Source: Bradyrhizobium archetypum (GTDB lineage Bacteria; Pseudomonadota; Alphaproteobacteria; Rhizobiales; Xanthobacteraceae). Taken from it: DNA of 64,000 nucleotides. Shown in pieces: positions 11,387-19,208 of the stretch (its first letter is position 1; each line of letters begins with the position of its first letter). The translations under genes and the position numbers were made by a program. Location: NCBI RefSeq assembly GCF_013114835.1, contig NZ_JAAVLW010000004.1, positions 372,001 to 436,000 on the forward strand, written 5' to 3'. The notes under the pieces were generated by a model. It saw only the letters and a list, made by a program, of their open reading frames with translations. It ran no database searches and was not told where the DNA came from.

Positions 11387-11548
11387 ATGTCTATCATTAA
11401 GTCATTCTTCAAGGACGAATCCGGAGCCACGGCCATCGAGTATGGCCTGATCGCTGCGGGCATCGCGATCGCAATCATCACCGCCGTGAACGGTGTCGGT
11501 AGCCAGCTCAGCACCAACTTTAACACCATCAGCAGCTCGCTGAAGTAA
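11387..11548 (+). CDS. Flp/Fap-type type IVb pilin
   Basis: 53 residues, so shorter than most gene finders' cut-off. It matches Flp pilins of the tight-adherence (Tad) system: a short leader MSIIKSFFKDESG, the processing site G13|ATAIEYG with the conserved Glu-Tyr pair, then the single hydrophobic helix LIAAGIAIAIITAV and a small Ser/Asn-rich tail. After cleavage by the CpaA/TadV prepilin peptidase it would polymerise into adhesive pili. No tad/cpa assembly genes are in the window, so this is an orphan copy served from elsewhere. Confidence 0.93.
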   Translation: MSIIKSFFKDESGATAIEYGLIAAGIAIAIITAVNGVGSQLSTNFNTISSSLK

Positions 11549-11570
11549 TTGCCCGCTTCGGGGGCATTTC

Positions 11571-11608
11571 GGGACCGGGCGCGCCAAACGCTCGGTCCCT
11601 GTCGTTTT
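11571..11608 (+). terminator. intrinsic terminator after the Flp pilin gene
   Basis: Stem GGGACCG (11571-11577) pairs with CGGTCCC (11593-11599), followed by TGTCGTTTT. It lies 22 bp after the pilin stop codon. The loop is 15 nt long. Confidence 0.65.
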
Positions 11609-11630
11609 GGGCCAGAGCTGATGCGGTGAA

Positions 11631-11764
11631 ATATCCACCGGCCATCCCCAGCCCGGGAGAGCATTGCTGATCCGGTTATGCGCCGGGAGATACCGGCTTT
11701 TTCCACAATCGCTGCACCGTGTTTTCGACAATTAATCCACAGCCTTTTCCCGCCATTATCCACC
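11631..11764. other. cluster of DnaA-box-like sequences in a gene-free spacer
   Basis: The 360 bp spacer between the pilin stop and the next converging gene has no open frame I can support. It holds four same-strand near matches to the DnaA box TTATCCACA: ATATCCACC (11631), TTTTCCACA (11699), TAATCCACA (11733) and TTATCCACC (11756). The last three each differ by one base. The stretch around 11690-11770 is visibly more AT-rich than its surroundings. No replication gene lies nearby. Confidence 0.4.
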
Positions 11765-11908
11765 GGTTTTGCACATGACCTGCATCCGATCCGCATTCGC
11801 GTGTCGAAGCTGGGCGATGGGAACTTGGTCAAAGTCCCGTTCAAGCCATCTCGCTTTCCGCTCGAAGCCAGCGCCCTTTGATTTGAGAGCTTGATCGACG
11901 GGCGTGCC

Positions 11909-13519
11909 TTATCGGCCTTGTCCGAACAGCGCGCGATGATCGCCCAGGATCACGCGCGCCGCGTTGTGGCCGGGAGCGCCGGTGACGCCGCCGCCGGGAT
12001 GTGCGCCCGAGCCGCAGTGATAGAGGCCTTTCAGCGGCCCGCGGTAGTCGGCATGGCCCAGCATCGGCCGCGCTGAAAACAATTGGTTGAGCGTTAGCGC
12101 CCCGTGAAAAATGTCGCCGCCGAGCAGGCCGAACTGCCGCTCGAGATCGAGCGGCGACAGCACCTGGCGGCCGATCACGCTCGCTGCGAAGCCGGGTGCG
12201 AATTTATCCACCGTCGCGACCATGAGATCGGCGACCTCCTCGCGATGGTCGTCCCACGACTTTCCTTCTGGCAATTCCGGCGCAACGTGCTGGCAGAACA
12301 GGCTCGCGACATGCTGCCCCTCGGGAGCAAGGGAATCGTCGAGCGTGGAGGGGATCAGCACTTCCACCACCGGCTCGCGGCTCCAGCCATGGCTGCGCGC
12401 ATCCTGCCAGGCGCGGTCCATGTAGGTGAGGCTTGGCGCAAGGATGATGCCGGCGGTGAGATGATCGCCGGCGCCGGGCAGTGCGGTGAAGGAAGGCAGC
12501 GCGCTGAGCGCGACATTCATGCGAAAAGTGCCGGAGCCGTTGCGCCAGCGCCCGATGCGCGCGAGGAATTCCGGCGCCAGCGCGCCCGACGGCACCAGCC
12601 GCGTATAGAGCAGTTTCGGATTGACGCCCGAGACGACGTATTTCGCGCGGATGGTCTCGCCATTGTCGAGGATGACGCCCGTAGCGCGATCGCCCTCGAC
12701 GGTCACCTCGCGCACGCCGGCTTCCGTTTCGATCTCGGCGCCATGCCCGCGCGCCGCACGCGCCATGGCTTGCGTGATCGCGCCCATGCCGCCGATCGCG
12801 TGGCCCCACACGCCCTTCTTGCCGTTCACCTCGCCGAAGGCATGGTGCAGCATCACATAGGCGGAGCCGGCAGCGTAGGGGCTGGCGTAATTGCCGACGA
12901 TGGCATCGAAGCCGAACAGCGCCTTCACCAGATCACTCTCGAAGCGCTCGTCCAGCATCTCGCCGGCCGAGCGCGTGAACAGGTCGAGCAGGCTGCGTTG
13001 CTGCTCCAGTGAGAGCTTGCGCAGGATGCTCGCACTGCCCAGCGCATTGAAGGCTTCACGGATCGCGCCGATGCCAAATCCCTCGACGATGTTCGGCGGC
13101 GCGCGCAGCACGAATTGCCGCAGCACGTCGGCGATGGCTTCCAATTCGCGCGAGAACGTATCGATCGCGCCGGCATCGCGCCGGCTTAGTTTCTCGACCG
13201 ACGGCCGGGTGCGGCCCTCGCCGGTCAGCAGATAGCTGCCGTCGGGGGCGGGCAGGAAGTTCTGCGCGCGGCGCTCGACGATGCGCAGGCCGTGTTCGGC
13301 AAGCCTCAGGTCGGCGATGATCTGCGGGTTGAGCAGGCTGACGGTATAGGCGGCCACTGAGTTGCGGAAACCGGGATGAAATTCCTCGGTCACCGCGGCG
13401 CCGCCGACCGCCTTGCGGCGCTCGACTAACTTGACCCGCAAGCCGGCCATCGCGAGATAGGCCGCGCAGGTGAGCCCGTTATGCCCCGCACCGATGATAA
13501 CGATTTCGGTTTCGTTCAT
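11909..13519 (-). CDS. phytoene dehydrogenase-like FAD-dependent oxidoreductase
   Basis: 536 residues. An N-terminal Rossmann motif GAGHNGL with G10, G12 and G15, then the ADP-binding Glu (VKLVERRKAVGGAA). A C-terminal GGGVTGAPGHNAARVIL segment closes the FAD site. This is the COG1233 family (phytoene desaturase/carotenoid isomerase relatives), whose non-carotenoid members in proteobacteria have unknown substrates. No carotenoid genes are nearby, so a carotenoid role is not supported. Confidence 0.88.
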   Translation of the reverse strand: MNETEIVIIGAGHNGLTCAAYLAMAGLRVKLVERRKAVGGAAVTEEFHPGFRNSVAAYTVSLLNPQIIADLRLAEHGLRIVERRAQNFLPAPDGSYLLTGEGRTRPSVEKLSRRDAGAIDTFSRELEAIADVLRQFVLRAPPNIVEGFGIGAIREAFNALGSASILRKLSLEQQRSLLDLFTRSAGEMLDERFESDLVKALFGFDAIVGNYASPYAAGSAYVMLHHAFGEVNGKKGVWGHAIGGMGAITQAMARAARGHGAEIETEAGVREVTVEGDRATGVILDNGETIRAKYVVSGVNPKLLYTRLVPSGALAPEFLARIGRWRNGSGTFRMNVALSALPSFTALPGAGDHLTAGIILAPSLTYMDRAWQDARSHGWSREPVVEVLIPSTLDDSLAPEGQHVASLFCQHVAPELPEGKSWDDHREEVADLMVATVDKFAPGFAASVIGRQVLSPLDLERQFGLLGGDIFHGALTLNQLFSARPMLGHADYRGPLKGLYHCGSGAHPGGGVTGAPGHNAARVILGDHRALFGQGR

Positions 13520-13553
13520 GTCCGCTTCAAGAAGGTTTGATTAGAGGGGATTC

Positions 13554-13654
13554 GTCATTCCGGGATGGTCAGAAGGACCAGACCCGGAATCTCGAGATTC
13601 TCGGGTATGCATTTGCATACCCTGGTTCGATGCTTCGCATCGCCCCAGAATGAC
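13554..13654. repeat. palindromic dispersed repeat, copy 3 (with extra hairpin)
   Basis: Boxes GTCATTCCGGG and CCCCAGAATGAC enclose hairpin TGGTC-AGAAG-GACCA, the core GAATCTCGAGATTC, an extra hairpin TATGC-ATTT-GCATA and hairpin GATGC-TTC-GCATC. It lies between two divergent genes (spacer 13520-13764), in or near their promoters. Confidence 0.88.
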
Positions 13655-13764
13655 CTTCCTTATCCCGCATTGCCCGTCATGTCGCCATATGTTCCAATTC
13701 GCCTTTCCGGCATAAATCTGCCGGAATCCCGCCGGCCCCTCGACGGGTCCAAGCCGGAGCTTTC

Positions 13765-16026
13765 ATGACTTCTGAGCCGTCTGCCTCGCGAAACCGGCTG
13801 GTGCTGGTCGTCTACACCGCCGCGATTTTCGTCAGCGCGCTGCTACTGTTCTCGGTGCAACCATTGTTCACAAAAATGGTGCTGCCGCGGCTTGGCGGCT
13901 CGCCGGCCGTCTGGTCGGTGGCGATGGTGTTCTTCCAGTCGCTATTGCTCGGCGGCTACGCCTATGCGCATTTTCTGATGCAGGCCCGCAACCGCACGAT
14001 TCCCGTGGCGGTTCACCTCGTGCTGCTAGCGGCTGCGATGCTGACGCTGCCGCTGTCGATTGCGAGCGGGTGGGGCGATCCGCCGACATCGGGCTATGCG
14101 CTCTGGCTGCTCGGCCTGTTCGCGGTGTCGATCGGCTTGCCGTTCTTCGCGCTCGCCGCCAACAATCCGCTGCTGCAGGCCTGGTTCGTCCGTACCGGCC
14201 ACCCGAACGGGCCCGATCCATACTTCCTCTACGCTTCCTCGAATGTCGGCAGCTTCCTGGCGCTGTTGTCCTATCCGGTTTTGCTGGAGCCGATGTTCAC
14301 GCTGCGCATGCAGAACCTGATCTGGACCGGCGTCTATGGCCTGCTGGTCGTGCTGATCGCGACCTGCGGCGTGTTGCTGTTGCGCTCGCCGGCGAAGGCG
14401 GCGCAGTTGAACATGTCGGCCGCCGACAGCGACGCGCCGGCGCCGTCCTGGCTGCTGCGCGCCCGCTGGATATTCCTCGCCGCCGTGCCGTCGGGGCTGT
14501 TGATCGCGGTGACCGCGCATATTTCCACCGACGTCGCCGCGGCGCCCTTGCTCTGGGTGCTGCCGCTGTCGCTCTATCTCTTGACCTGGGTGCTGGTGTT
14601 CCAGTCGCGCCCGCTGTTGCCGCATAAATGGATGCTGCTGGTGCAACCGCTGGCGATCGCCGGCGTCGTGGTGCTGCTCGCGGTCGGTGGCGAGCAGAAT
14701 CTGCTGCTGACGCTCGGCGGCCATCAGCTCTGCTTTTTCGTGATCGCGATGGCCTGCCACGGCGAACTGGCGCGGACGCGTCCGGCAGCGAAATATCTCA
14801 CCGGCTTCTATGTCGCGCTGTCATTCGGCGGCATGGTCGGCGGATTGTTCGCCGGCCTGATCGCGCCGTTCACCTTCTCATGGGTCGCCGAATATCCGAT
14901 CCTGCTGGCGCTCGCGGCGTTGTGCCGCCCGGCCGGCGGCGAACGACTGCCGCGCTGGAGCCAATGGTACTGGCCATTCCTCGCCGCGCTGGCGCTGGCG
15001 TTGATCGCGCCGGCCTGGTCGACGGGCAAGACGTTCAACTGGCTCGACACCAACAGGGTCTGGGTGATCGGCGGGGTTGGCGGGCTCTCCGCGCTTTTGG
15101 CGCTGGCGCTCAACGCCAGCCGCTGGAAGATCTTTGCAACCGTGGTGGTGGCACTGGTGCTGCTGCGCGCCTACCCGTCCGACGATGGACGGGTGGAGAC
15201 CGTGCGCAGCTTTTTCGGCGTCCACAAGATCCTGGTGACGTCAAACGGCCAGTATCACGTGCTGATGCACGGCACCACGATCCACGGCGCCGAGAAGTTC
15301 AAGAACGACGACGGCACGCCGGTCACCGGCCAGCCGGAGCCGATCACCTACTACCACAAGGACGGCGGCATCGGTCAGGCCATCACTGCGATCCGCGAGC
15401 GCAAGGGCGCGCCGCTGCGGGTCGCCGTCATCGGCCTTGGCTCCGGCACGCTGGCCTGCGCCGCGGAGCCCGGCGAGGAATGGAAGTTCTTCGAGATCGA
15501 TCAGACCATGGTCGATACGGCGCGCGATCCGAAATATTTCACCTACATCCAGGTCTGCGAGCCGAACCTGGAGCCGGTGATCGGCGATGCGCGGCTGACC
15601 TTCGCGCGCGAGCCCGACGGCGTCTACGATCTGATCATCGTCGATGCCTATTCGTCGGATGCGATTCCGATTCATCTGGCGACCGAAGAGGCGATGGAGA
15701 TCTACAAGTCCAAGCTGGCGCCGCAGGGCGCGGTCGTGATGCACGTCTCCAACCGGCACCTGGAACTGTCGAGTGTCGTTGTCGGCATCGCCGACGCCAA
15801 TGATCTGAAGAGCTGGGTCTATAGCGAGGATTCCGGCCGCGACAATGAATACATCTTCTCGACCTCGGTCGTGGTTTCGGCGCGCGAAGAGACCGATGTC
15901 GGCAAGCTGGCGTCGTCGGACCAGTGGGCCCTGACGGAAGCCGCAGACAACCAGCGGGTCTGGACCGACGATTACTCCAACGTGCTGGGCGCCGTCTGGC
16001 GGCGGCTTAGAAAAGGCGAGGAATAG
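13765..16026 (+). CDS. membrane-fused spermidine synthase-like protein
   Basis: 753 residues. The first about 450 residues form 12 or more hydrophobic helices. The last about 280 residues are a spermidine-synthase-like Rossmann domain with the SAM motif VAVIGLGSGTLAC, then FFEIDQTMV and YDLIIVDAYSSDAIPIHLATEEA. Such fused proteins are widespread in proteobacteria. The aminopropyl-transfer activity has not been shown for most, so calling it a spermidine synthase would be an over-annotation. The ATG at 13765 follows the GTCCAAGCCGGAG stretch, a usable ribosome-binding site. Confidence 0.9.
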   Translation: MTSEPSASRNRLVLVVYTAAIFVSALLLFSVQPLFTKMVLPRLGGSPAVWSVAMVFFQSLLLGGYAYAHFLMQARNRTIPVAVHLVLLAAAMLTLPLSIASGWGDPPTSGYALWLLGLFAVSIGLPFFALAANNPLLQAWFVRTGHPNGPDPYFLYASSNVGSFLALLSYPVLLEPMFTLRMQNLIWTGVYGLLVVLIATCGVLLLRSPAKAAQLNMSAADSDAPAPSWLLRARWIFLAAVPSGLLIAVTAHISTDVAAAPLLWVLPLSLYLLTWVLVFQSRPLLPHKWMLLVQPLAIAGVVVLLAVGGEQNLLLTLGGHQLCFFVIAMACHGELARTRPAAKYLTGFYVALSFGGMVGGLFAGLIAPFTFSWVAEYPILLALAALCRPAGGERLPRWSQWYWPFLAALALALIAPAWSTGKTFNWLDTNRVWVIGGVGGLSALLALALNASRWKIFATVVVALVLLRAYPSDDGRVETVRSFFGVHKILVTSNGQYHVLMHGTTIHGAEKFKNDDGTPVTGQPEPITYYHKDGGIGQAITAIRERKGAPLRVAVIGLGSGTLACAAEPGEEWKFFEIDQTMVDTARDPKYFTYIQVCEPNLEPVIGDARLTFAREPDGVYDLIIVDAYSSDAIPIHLATEEAMEIYKSKLAPQGAVVMHVSNRHLELSSVVVGIADANDLKSWVYSEDSGRDNEYIFSTSVVVSAREETDVGKLASSDQWALTEAADNQRVWTDDYSNVLGAVWRRLRKGEE

Positions 16027-16089
16027 GCGAGTTGCAGCCGGGCGAAGCGCGCCTATGATGGAGTGTGCTGCAATGACCGGAGATCCGTC

Positions 16090-16215
16090 ATGGCCAATTT
16101 CACTCCCGTATCGGCCGCGATCGGTGGCGTGCTGATCGGGCTTTCCGCCGTTCTCCTGATGTCGCAGCTGACCGCGCAACGCGAGCGCCTGCTGGCGAGC
16201 GCGACGGACGGCTGA
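16090..16215 (+). pseudogene. 5' fragment of a YeeE/YedE family transporter gene
   Basis: A 41-codon open frame. The first 24 residues, starting MANFTPVSAAIGGVLIGLSAV, match the characteristic N-terminus of YeeE/YedE (DUF395) sulfur-transport membrane proteins. The match then stops abruptly; the rest (SQLTAQRERLLASATDG) is charged and unrelated. The full protein has about 140 residues and several helices, so this is a deletion remnant. It could still be translated, as a GGAGATCC site precedes the ATG. No YedE partner gene is nearby. Confidence 0.62.
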
Positions 16216-16260
16216 AATCTCGGCCGCAGATCCTTCTGCGACCGCACCAATTTCATCTGG

Positions 16261-17043
16261 CTAGTTCTGACCGAACATCCCACGCGGCTGATAGTACTGT
16301 TGCCGCGGCTGATAGTAGTAGCCCTGCGGCGCCGGCGCATAGCCGCGGTTGTCGTAATATTGCTGCTGCTGATAGGCCTGCGTGTCGTAGACGCGGCGGC
16401 TCGGCGGGGCCGGATAGCGCGTTTCGGTCGAAGAACCATCGGCGGGATAGATATAGCCGTCATCGGCCCGCGCTTGCGGCGCCATGCGCTGTTGTTGCGG
16501 CGTGATCACGACCGGGTCGCCGGCCGCCGAGTCGTATTGCTGTTCATACTGGGGCAGCGGGGCGCGGCGCGCGACGGCCGTATTGCCGCGACGCGGATTG
16601 CGCGCCAGCGCCACTTGGGACGAGCCGGTCAATGTCACCGTGGTGTTGAGAACGCCTTCCTGCTTCACCAGATCCCAGAGCTTCGCGGCATTCTCGCGCG
16701 ACAGTCGCACGCAGCCATGCGAAGCCGGGCTGCCGAGACGGTTGACGGAATCGGTGCCGTGAATGGCGTGACCGATCTTCGTGAAGAAGATCGAGTGCGG
16801 CATCGGTGCGTCGTCGAATTCCTTGGAGTAGTGATCCTCTTCCATGCGGAAAGCGCGGAAGCTGCCGTTTGGCGTCTCATAAGAGGGGATGCCCGACGAG
16901 ACCGGCCACCGATAGCGCTCGACGCCGTCGACGGCGACGGTCATCTGCTGGTTATCCTTGTCGACGGTGATGGCAACTTTGGCTTGGACGGCGCCCGATG
17001 CAGACAGCGTCAGGGCGGTGACAGCAATGAGGAAGGAACGCAT
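16261..17043 (-). CDS. L,D-transpeptidase (YkuD domain), exported
   Basis: 260 residues from the ATG at 17043, which begins the signal peptide MRSFLIAVTALTLSASGAVQA. The catalytic YkuD domain carries HGTD and the SHGCVRL motif with the nucleophile Cys near residue 111 and His109. These enzymes make 3-3 peptidoglycan cross-links or attach lipoproteins in the periplasm. The C-terminal 100 or so residues are a Tyr/Gln/Pro-rich low-complexity tail (QQQQYYDNRGYAPAPQG-like). The tail is unusual and may be a cell-wall or protein-contact spacer. Confidence 0.93.
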   Translation of the reverse strand: MRSFLIAVTALTLSASGAVQAKVAITVDKDNQQMTVAVDGVERYRWPVSSGIPSYETPNGSFRAFRMEEDHYSKEFDDAPMPHSIFFTKIGHAIHGTDSVNRLGSPASHGCVRLSRENAAKLWDLVKQEGVLNTTVTLTGSSQVALARNPRRGNTAVARRAPLPQYEQQYDSAAGDPVVITPQQQRMAPQARADDGYIYPADGSSTETRYPAPPSRRVYDTQAYQQQQYYDNRGYAPAPQGYYYQPRQQYYQPRGMFGQN

Positions 17044-17236
17044 TTTACATTTGGCCTCCGGGCCCTGTACTAAAAAGCCGGCTCTCCGTCCCCGGCATCG
17101 AATATGCCCGGAAACCGGTACTGGTTCCAGTGGCCTGCGTCCGCAATCGTTAACGCCTCCGGCGGCGCAAACAAGGCGGCAGGACGGCGCAATCGGCGGC
17201 AAAGTGCTGACATTTTCGCGAGCGGCAACGGCGGTC

Positions 17237-17314
17237 GTCATTGCGGGGCGGCTCGTAGAGCCGAACCCGGAATCTCGAGATTCCGGGTTCGTGCTTCGCA
17301 CGCCCCGGAATGAC
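17237..17314. repeat. palindromic dispersed repeat, copy 4
   Basis: Left end GTCATTGCGGGG, hairpin CGGCTC-GTA-GAGCCG, core GGAATCTCGAGATTCC, hairpin CGTGC-TTC-GCACG, right box CCCCGGAATGAC. It begins 8 bp past the stop codon of the ABC permease gene and could serve as its terminator-like 3' end. Confidence 0.88.
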
Positions 17315-17322
17315 GCTGGCCG

Positions 17323-18084
17323 TCAATTCTTCAGCCGGTAGCCGGTCCGGAAGATCCACCACACCAGCACCATGCAGATGGCCAGGAAGCCGAGCGTCAT
17401 GCCGAGGCTCAAGCCCACGCCGACGTCGGCGATCTCGTAAAAGCTCCAACGGAAGCCCGAGATCAGGTATACGACCGGATTGAGCAGCGTGACGGTGCGC
17501 CAGCCCGACGGCAGCATGTTGACCGAGTAGAAGCTGCCGCCGAGAAAGGTCAGCGGCGTCACCACCAGCATCGGGATCATCTGCAGCTTCTCGAAGCCGT
17601 CAGCCCAGATGCCGATGATAAAGCCGAACAGGCTGAACGTCACCGCCGTGAGCACCAGGAAGGTCAGCATCCACCAGGGATGGTGGATGTGCAGCGGCAC
17701 GAACAGCGCCGCGGTCGCCATGATGATCACGCCAAGAATGATGGACTTGGTCGCGGCCGCGCCGACATAGCCGATCACGATCTCGATATAGGAAACCGGC
17801 GCCGACAATATTTCGTAGATGGTACCGACGAATTTCGGGAAGTAGATGCCGAACGAGGCGTTGGCGATGCTCTGCGTCAGCACCGACAGCATGACGAGAC
17901 CCGGCACGATGAAGGTGCCGTAGCTGACGCCTTCGACTTCGGTGATGCGCGAGCCGATTGCGGCGCCGAACACCACGAAATAAAGCGAGGTGGAAACCAC
18001 CGGCGAGACGATGCTCTGCAGCAGCGTGCGCCAGGTGCGGGCCATTTCGAAAAGATAGATGGCGCGGATCGCACGATAATTCAT
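17323..18084 (-). CDS. ABC-2 type exporter permease
   Basis: 253 residues with six hydrophobic segments, matching the ABC-2 membrane family (YadH-like). It has the amphipathic start [40 protein letters not shown] and the late segment [15 protein letters not shown]. It overlaps the upstream ATPase gene by 4 bp (ATGA), so the two are translationally coupled and form one exporter. The substrate is unknown. Confidence 0.93.
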   Translation of the reverse strand: MNYRAIRAIYLFEMARTWRTLLQSIVSPVVSTSLYFVVFGAAIGSRITEVEGVSYGTFIVPGLVMLSVLTQSIANASFGIYFPKFVGTIYEILSAPVSYIEIVIGYVGAAATKSIILGVIIMATAALFVPLHIHHPWWMLTFLVLTAVTFSLFGFIIGIWADGFEKLQMIPMLVVTPLTFLGGSFYSVNMLPSGWRTVTLLNPVVYLISGFRWSFYEIADVGVGLSLGMTLGFLAICMVLVWWIFRTGYRLKN

Positions 18085-19013
18085 GGCGCCCTCACCAGGC
18101 TGACGAAGATGTCTTCGAGGGAAGATTGCGTGGTGTCGAGATCCGAGATATGGATGCCGGCGTTGCGGAGGTCGCTGAGCAGGCTGGTGATCCCGGTGCG
18201 CTCGCCCTTGGTGTCGTAGTCGTAGATCACGGCTCGGCCGCCGTCCGTTAGTTCGAGGTTGTAGGCGGCAAGCGAGGCGGGGAGCGCATCGACCTTGCCC
18301 TGCAGATAGAGCTTTAGATGCTTCTTGCCGAGCTTCTGCATCAGCCCGGCCTTGTCCTCGACCAGGATGATCTCGCCCTTATTAATGACGCCGATGCGGT
18401 CTGCCATCTCCTCGGCTTCCTGGATGTAATGCGTGGTCAGGATGATGGTGACGCCGGCGGCCTGCAAGCCGCGCACCACGTCCCACATGCCCTTGCGCAG
18501 CTCGACGTCGACGCCTGCGGTCGGCTCGTCCAGAAACAGGATCTGCGGCTCGTGCGACAGCGCCTTCGCGATCATCACGCGGCGCTTCATGCCGCCGGAG
18601 AGCGTGATGATCTTGGAATCCTTCTTGTCCCACAGCGACAGATCCTTCAGCACCTTTTCGATGTGGGCAGGGTTCTTCGGTTTGCCGAACAGGCCGCGGC
18701 TGAAGCTGACGGTCGCCCACACGGTTTCAAACGAGTCGGTGTGCAGTTCCTGCGGCACCAGGCCGATCAGCGAGCGCGCAGCGCGATAATCCTTGTTGAT
18801 GTCATGCCCGCCCACCGTCACGCTGCCTTCGCTCAAATTGGCGATGCCGCAGATGATGCTGATCAGCGTGGTCTTGCCCGCGCCGTTCGGCCCGAGCAGC
18901 GCGAAGATCTCGCCACGCTTGATGTCCAGATTGATGCCCTTCAGCGCCTTGAAGCCGGAGCCGTAGGTCTTTGAGAGATTGGAGACCGATATGATGGGAG
19001 GTTGCGCGAGCAT
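18081..19013 (-). CDS. ABC exporter ATP-binding protein
   Basis: 310 residues. Walker [12 protein letters not shown], signature [15 protein letters not shown], Walker [13 protein letters not shown] and the switch His in [16 protein letters not shown]. The C-terminal 80 residues are the extension typical of YadG/DrrA-type exporter ATPases. It drives the permease encoded 4 bp overlapping downstream. It starts at 19013; the 195 bp upstream spacer shows no gene. Confidence 0.95.
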   Translation of the reverse strand: MLAQPPIISVSNLSKTYGSGFKALKGINLDIKRGEIFALLGPNGAGKTTLISIICGIANLSEGSVTVGGHDINKDYRAARSLIGLVPQELHTDSFETVWATVSFSRGLFGKPKNPAHIEKVLKDLSLWDKKDSKIITLSGGMKRRVMIAKALSHEPQILFLDEPTAGVDVELRKGMWDVVRGLQAAGVTIILTTHYIQEAEEMADRIGVINKGEIILVEDKAGLMQKLGKKHLKLYLQGKVDALPASLAAYNLELTDGGRAVIYDYDTKGERTGITSLLSDLRNAGIHISDLDTTQSSLEDIFVSLVRAP

Positions 19014-19208
19014 GGCAGTTTGAAACGGAATGTGGCCAGCATCGAAGCGGCGCTTCGGCCGGGTCGAGGCGGGGAGGGGGTGGGAACCGGGAGATAGGAA
19101 CGCGATGCTGCTTGTGCAATCTCGCGTGGAAAAATTTGCTGCTTTTCGGCGTACTGGCGACCTGCAGCGGCAAATCAGTAAAGTTGCCCTTAGCTGCCCC
19201 AGGGCGTC

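Noticed and set aside
11631..11764. Chromosome replication origin
   Set aside because: Only near matches to DnaA boxes, no AT-rich 13-mers of clear form, and no origin-linked genes nearby.
13765..16026. True polyamine synthesis gene (speE)
   Set aside because: The protein is a membrane fusion with a divergent synthase-like domain; no speD or other polyamine gene lies nearby, so the symbol is not justified.
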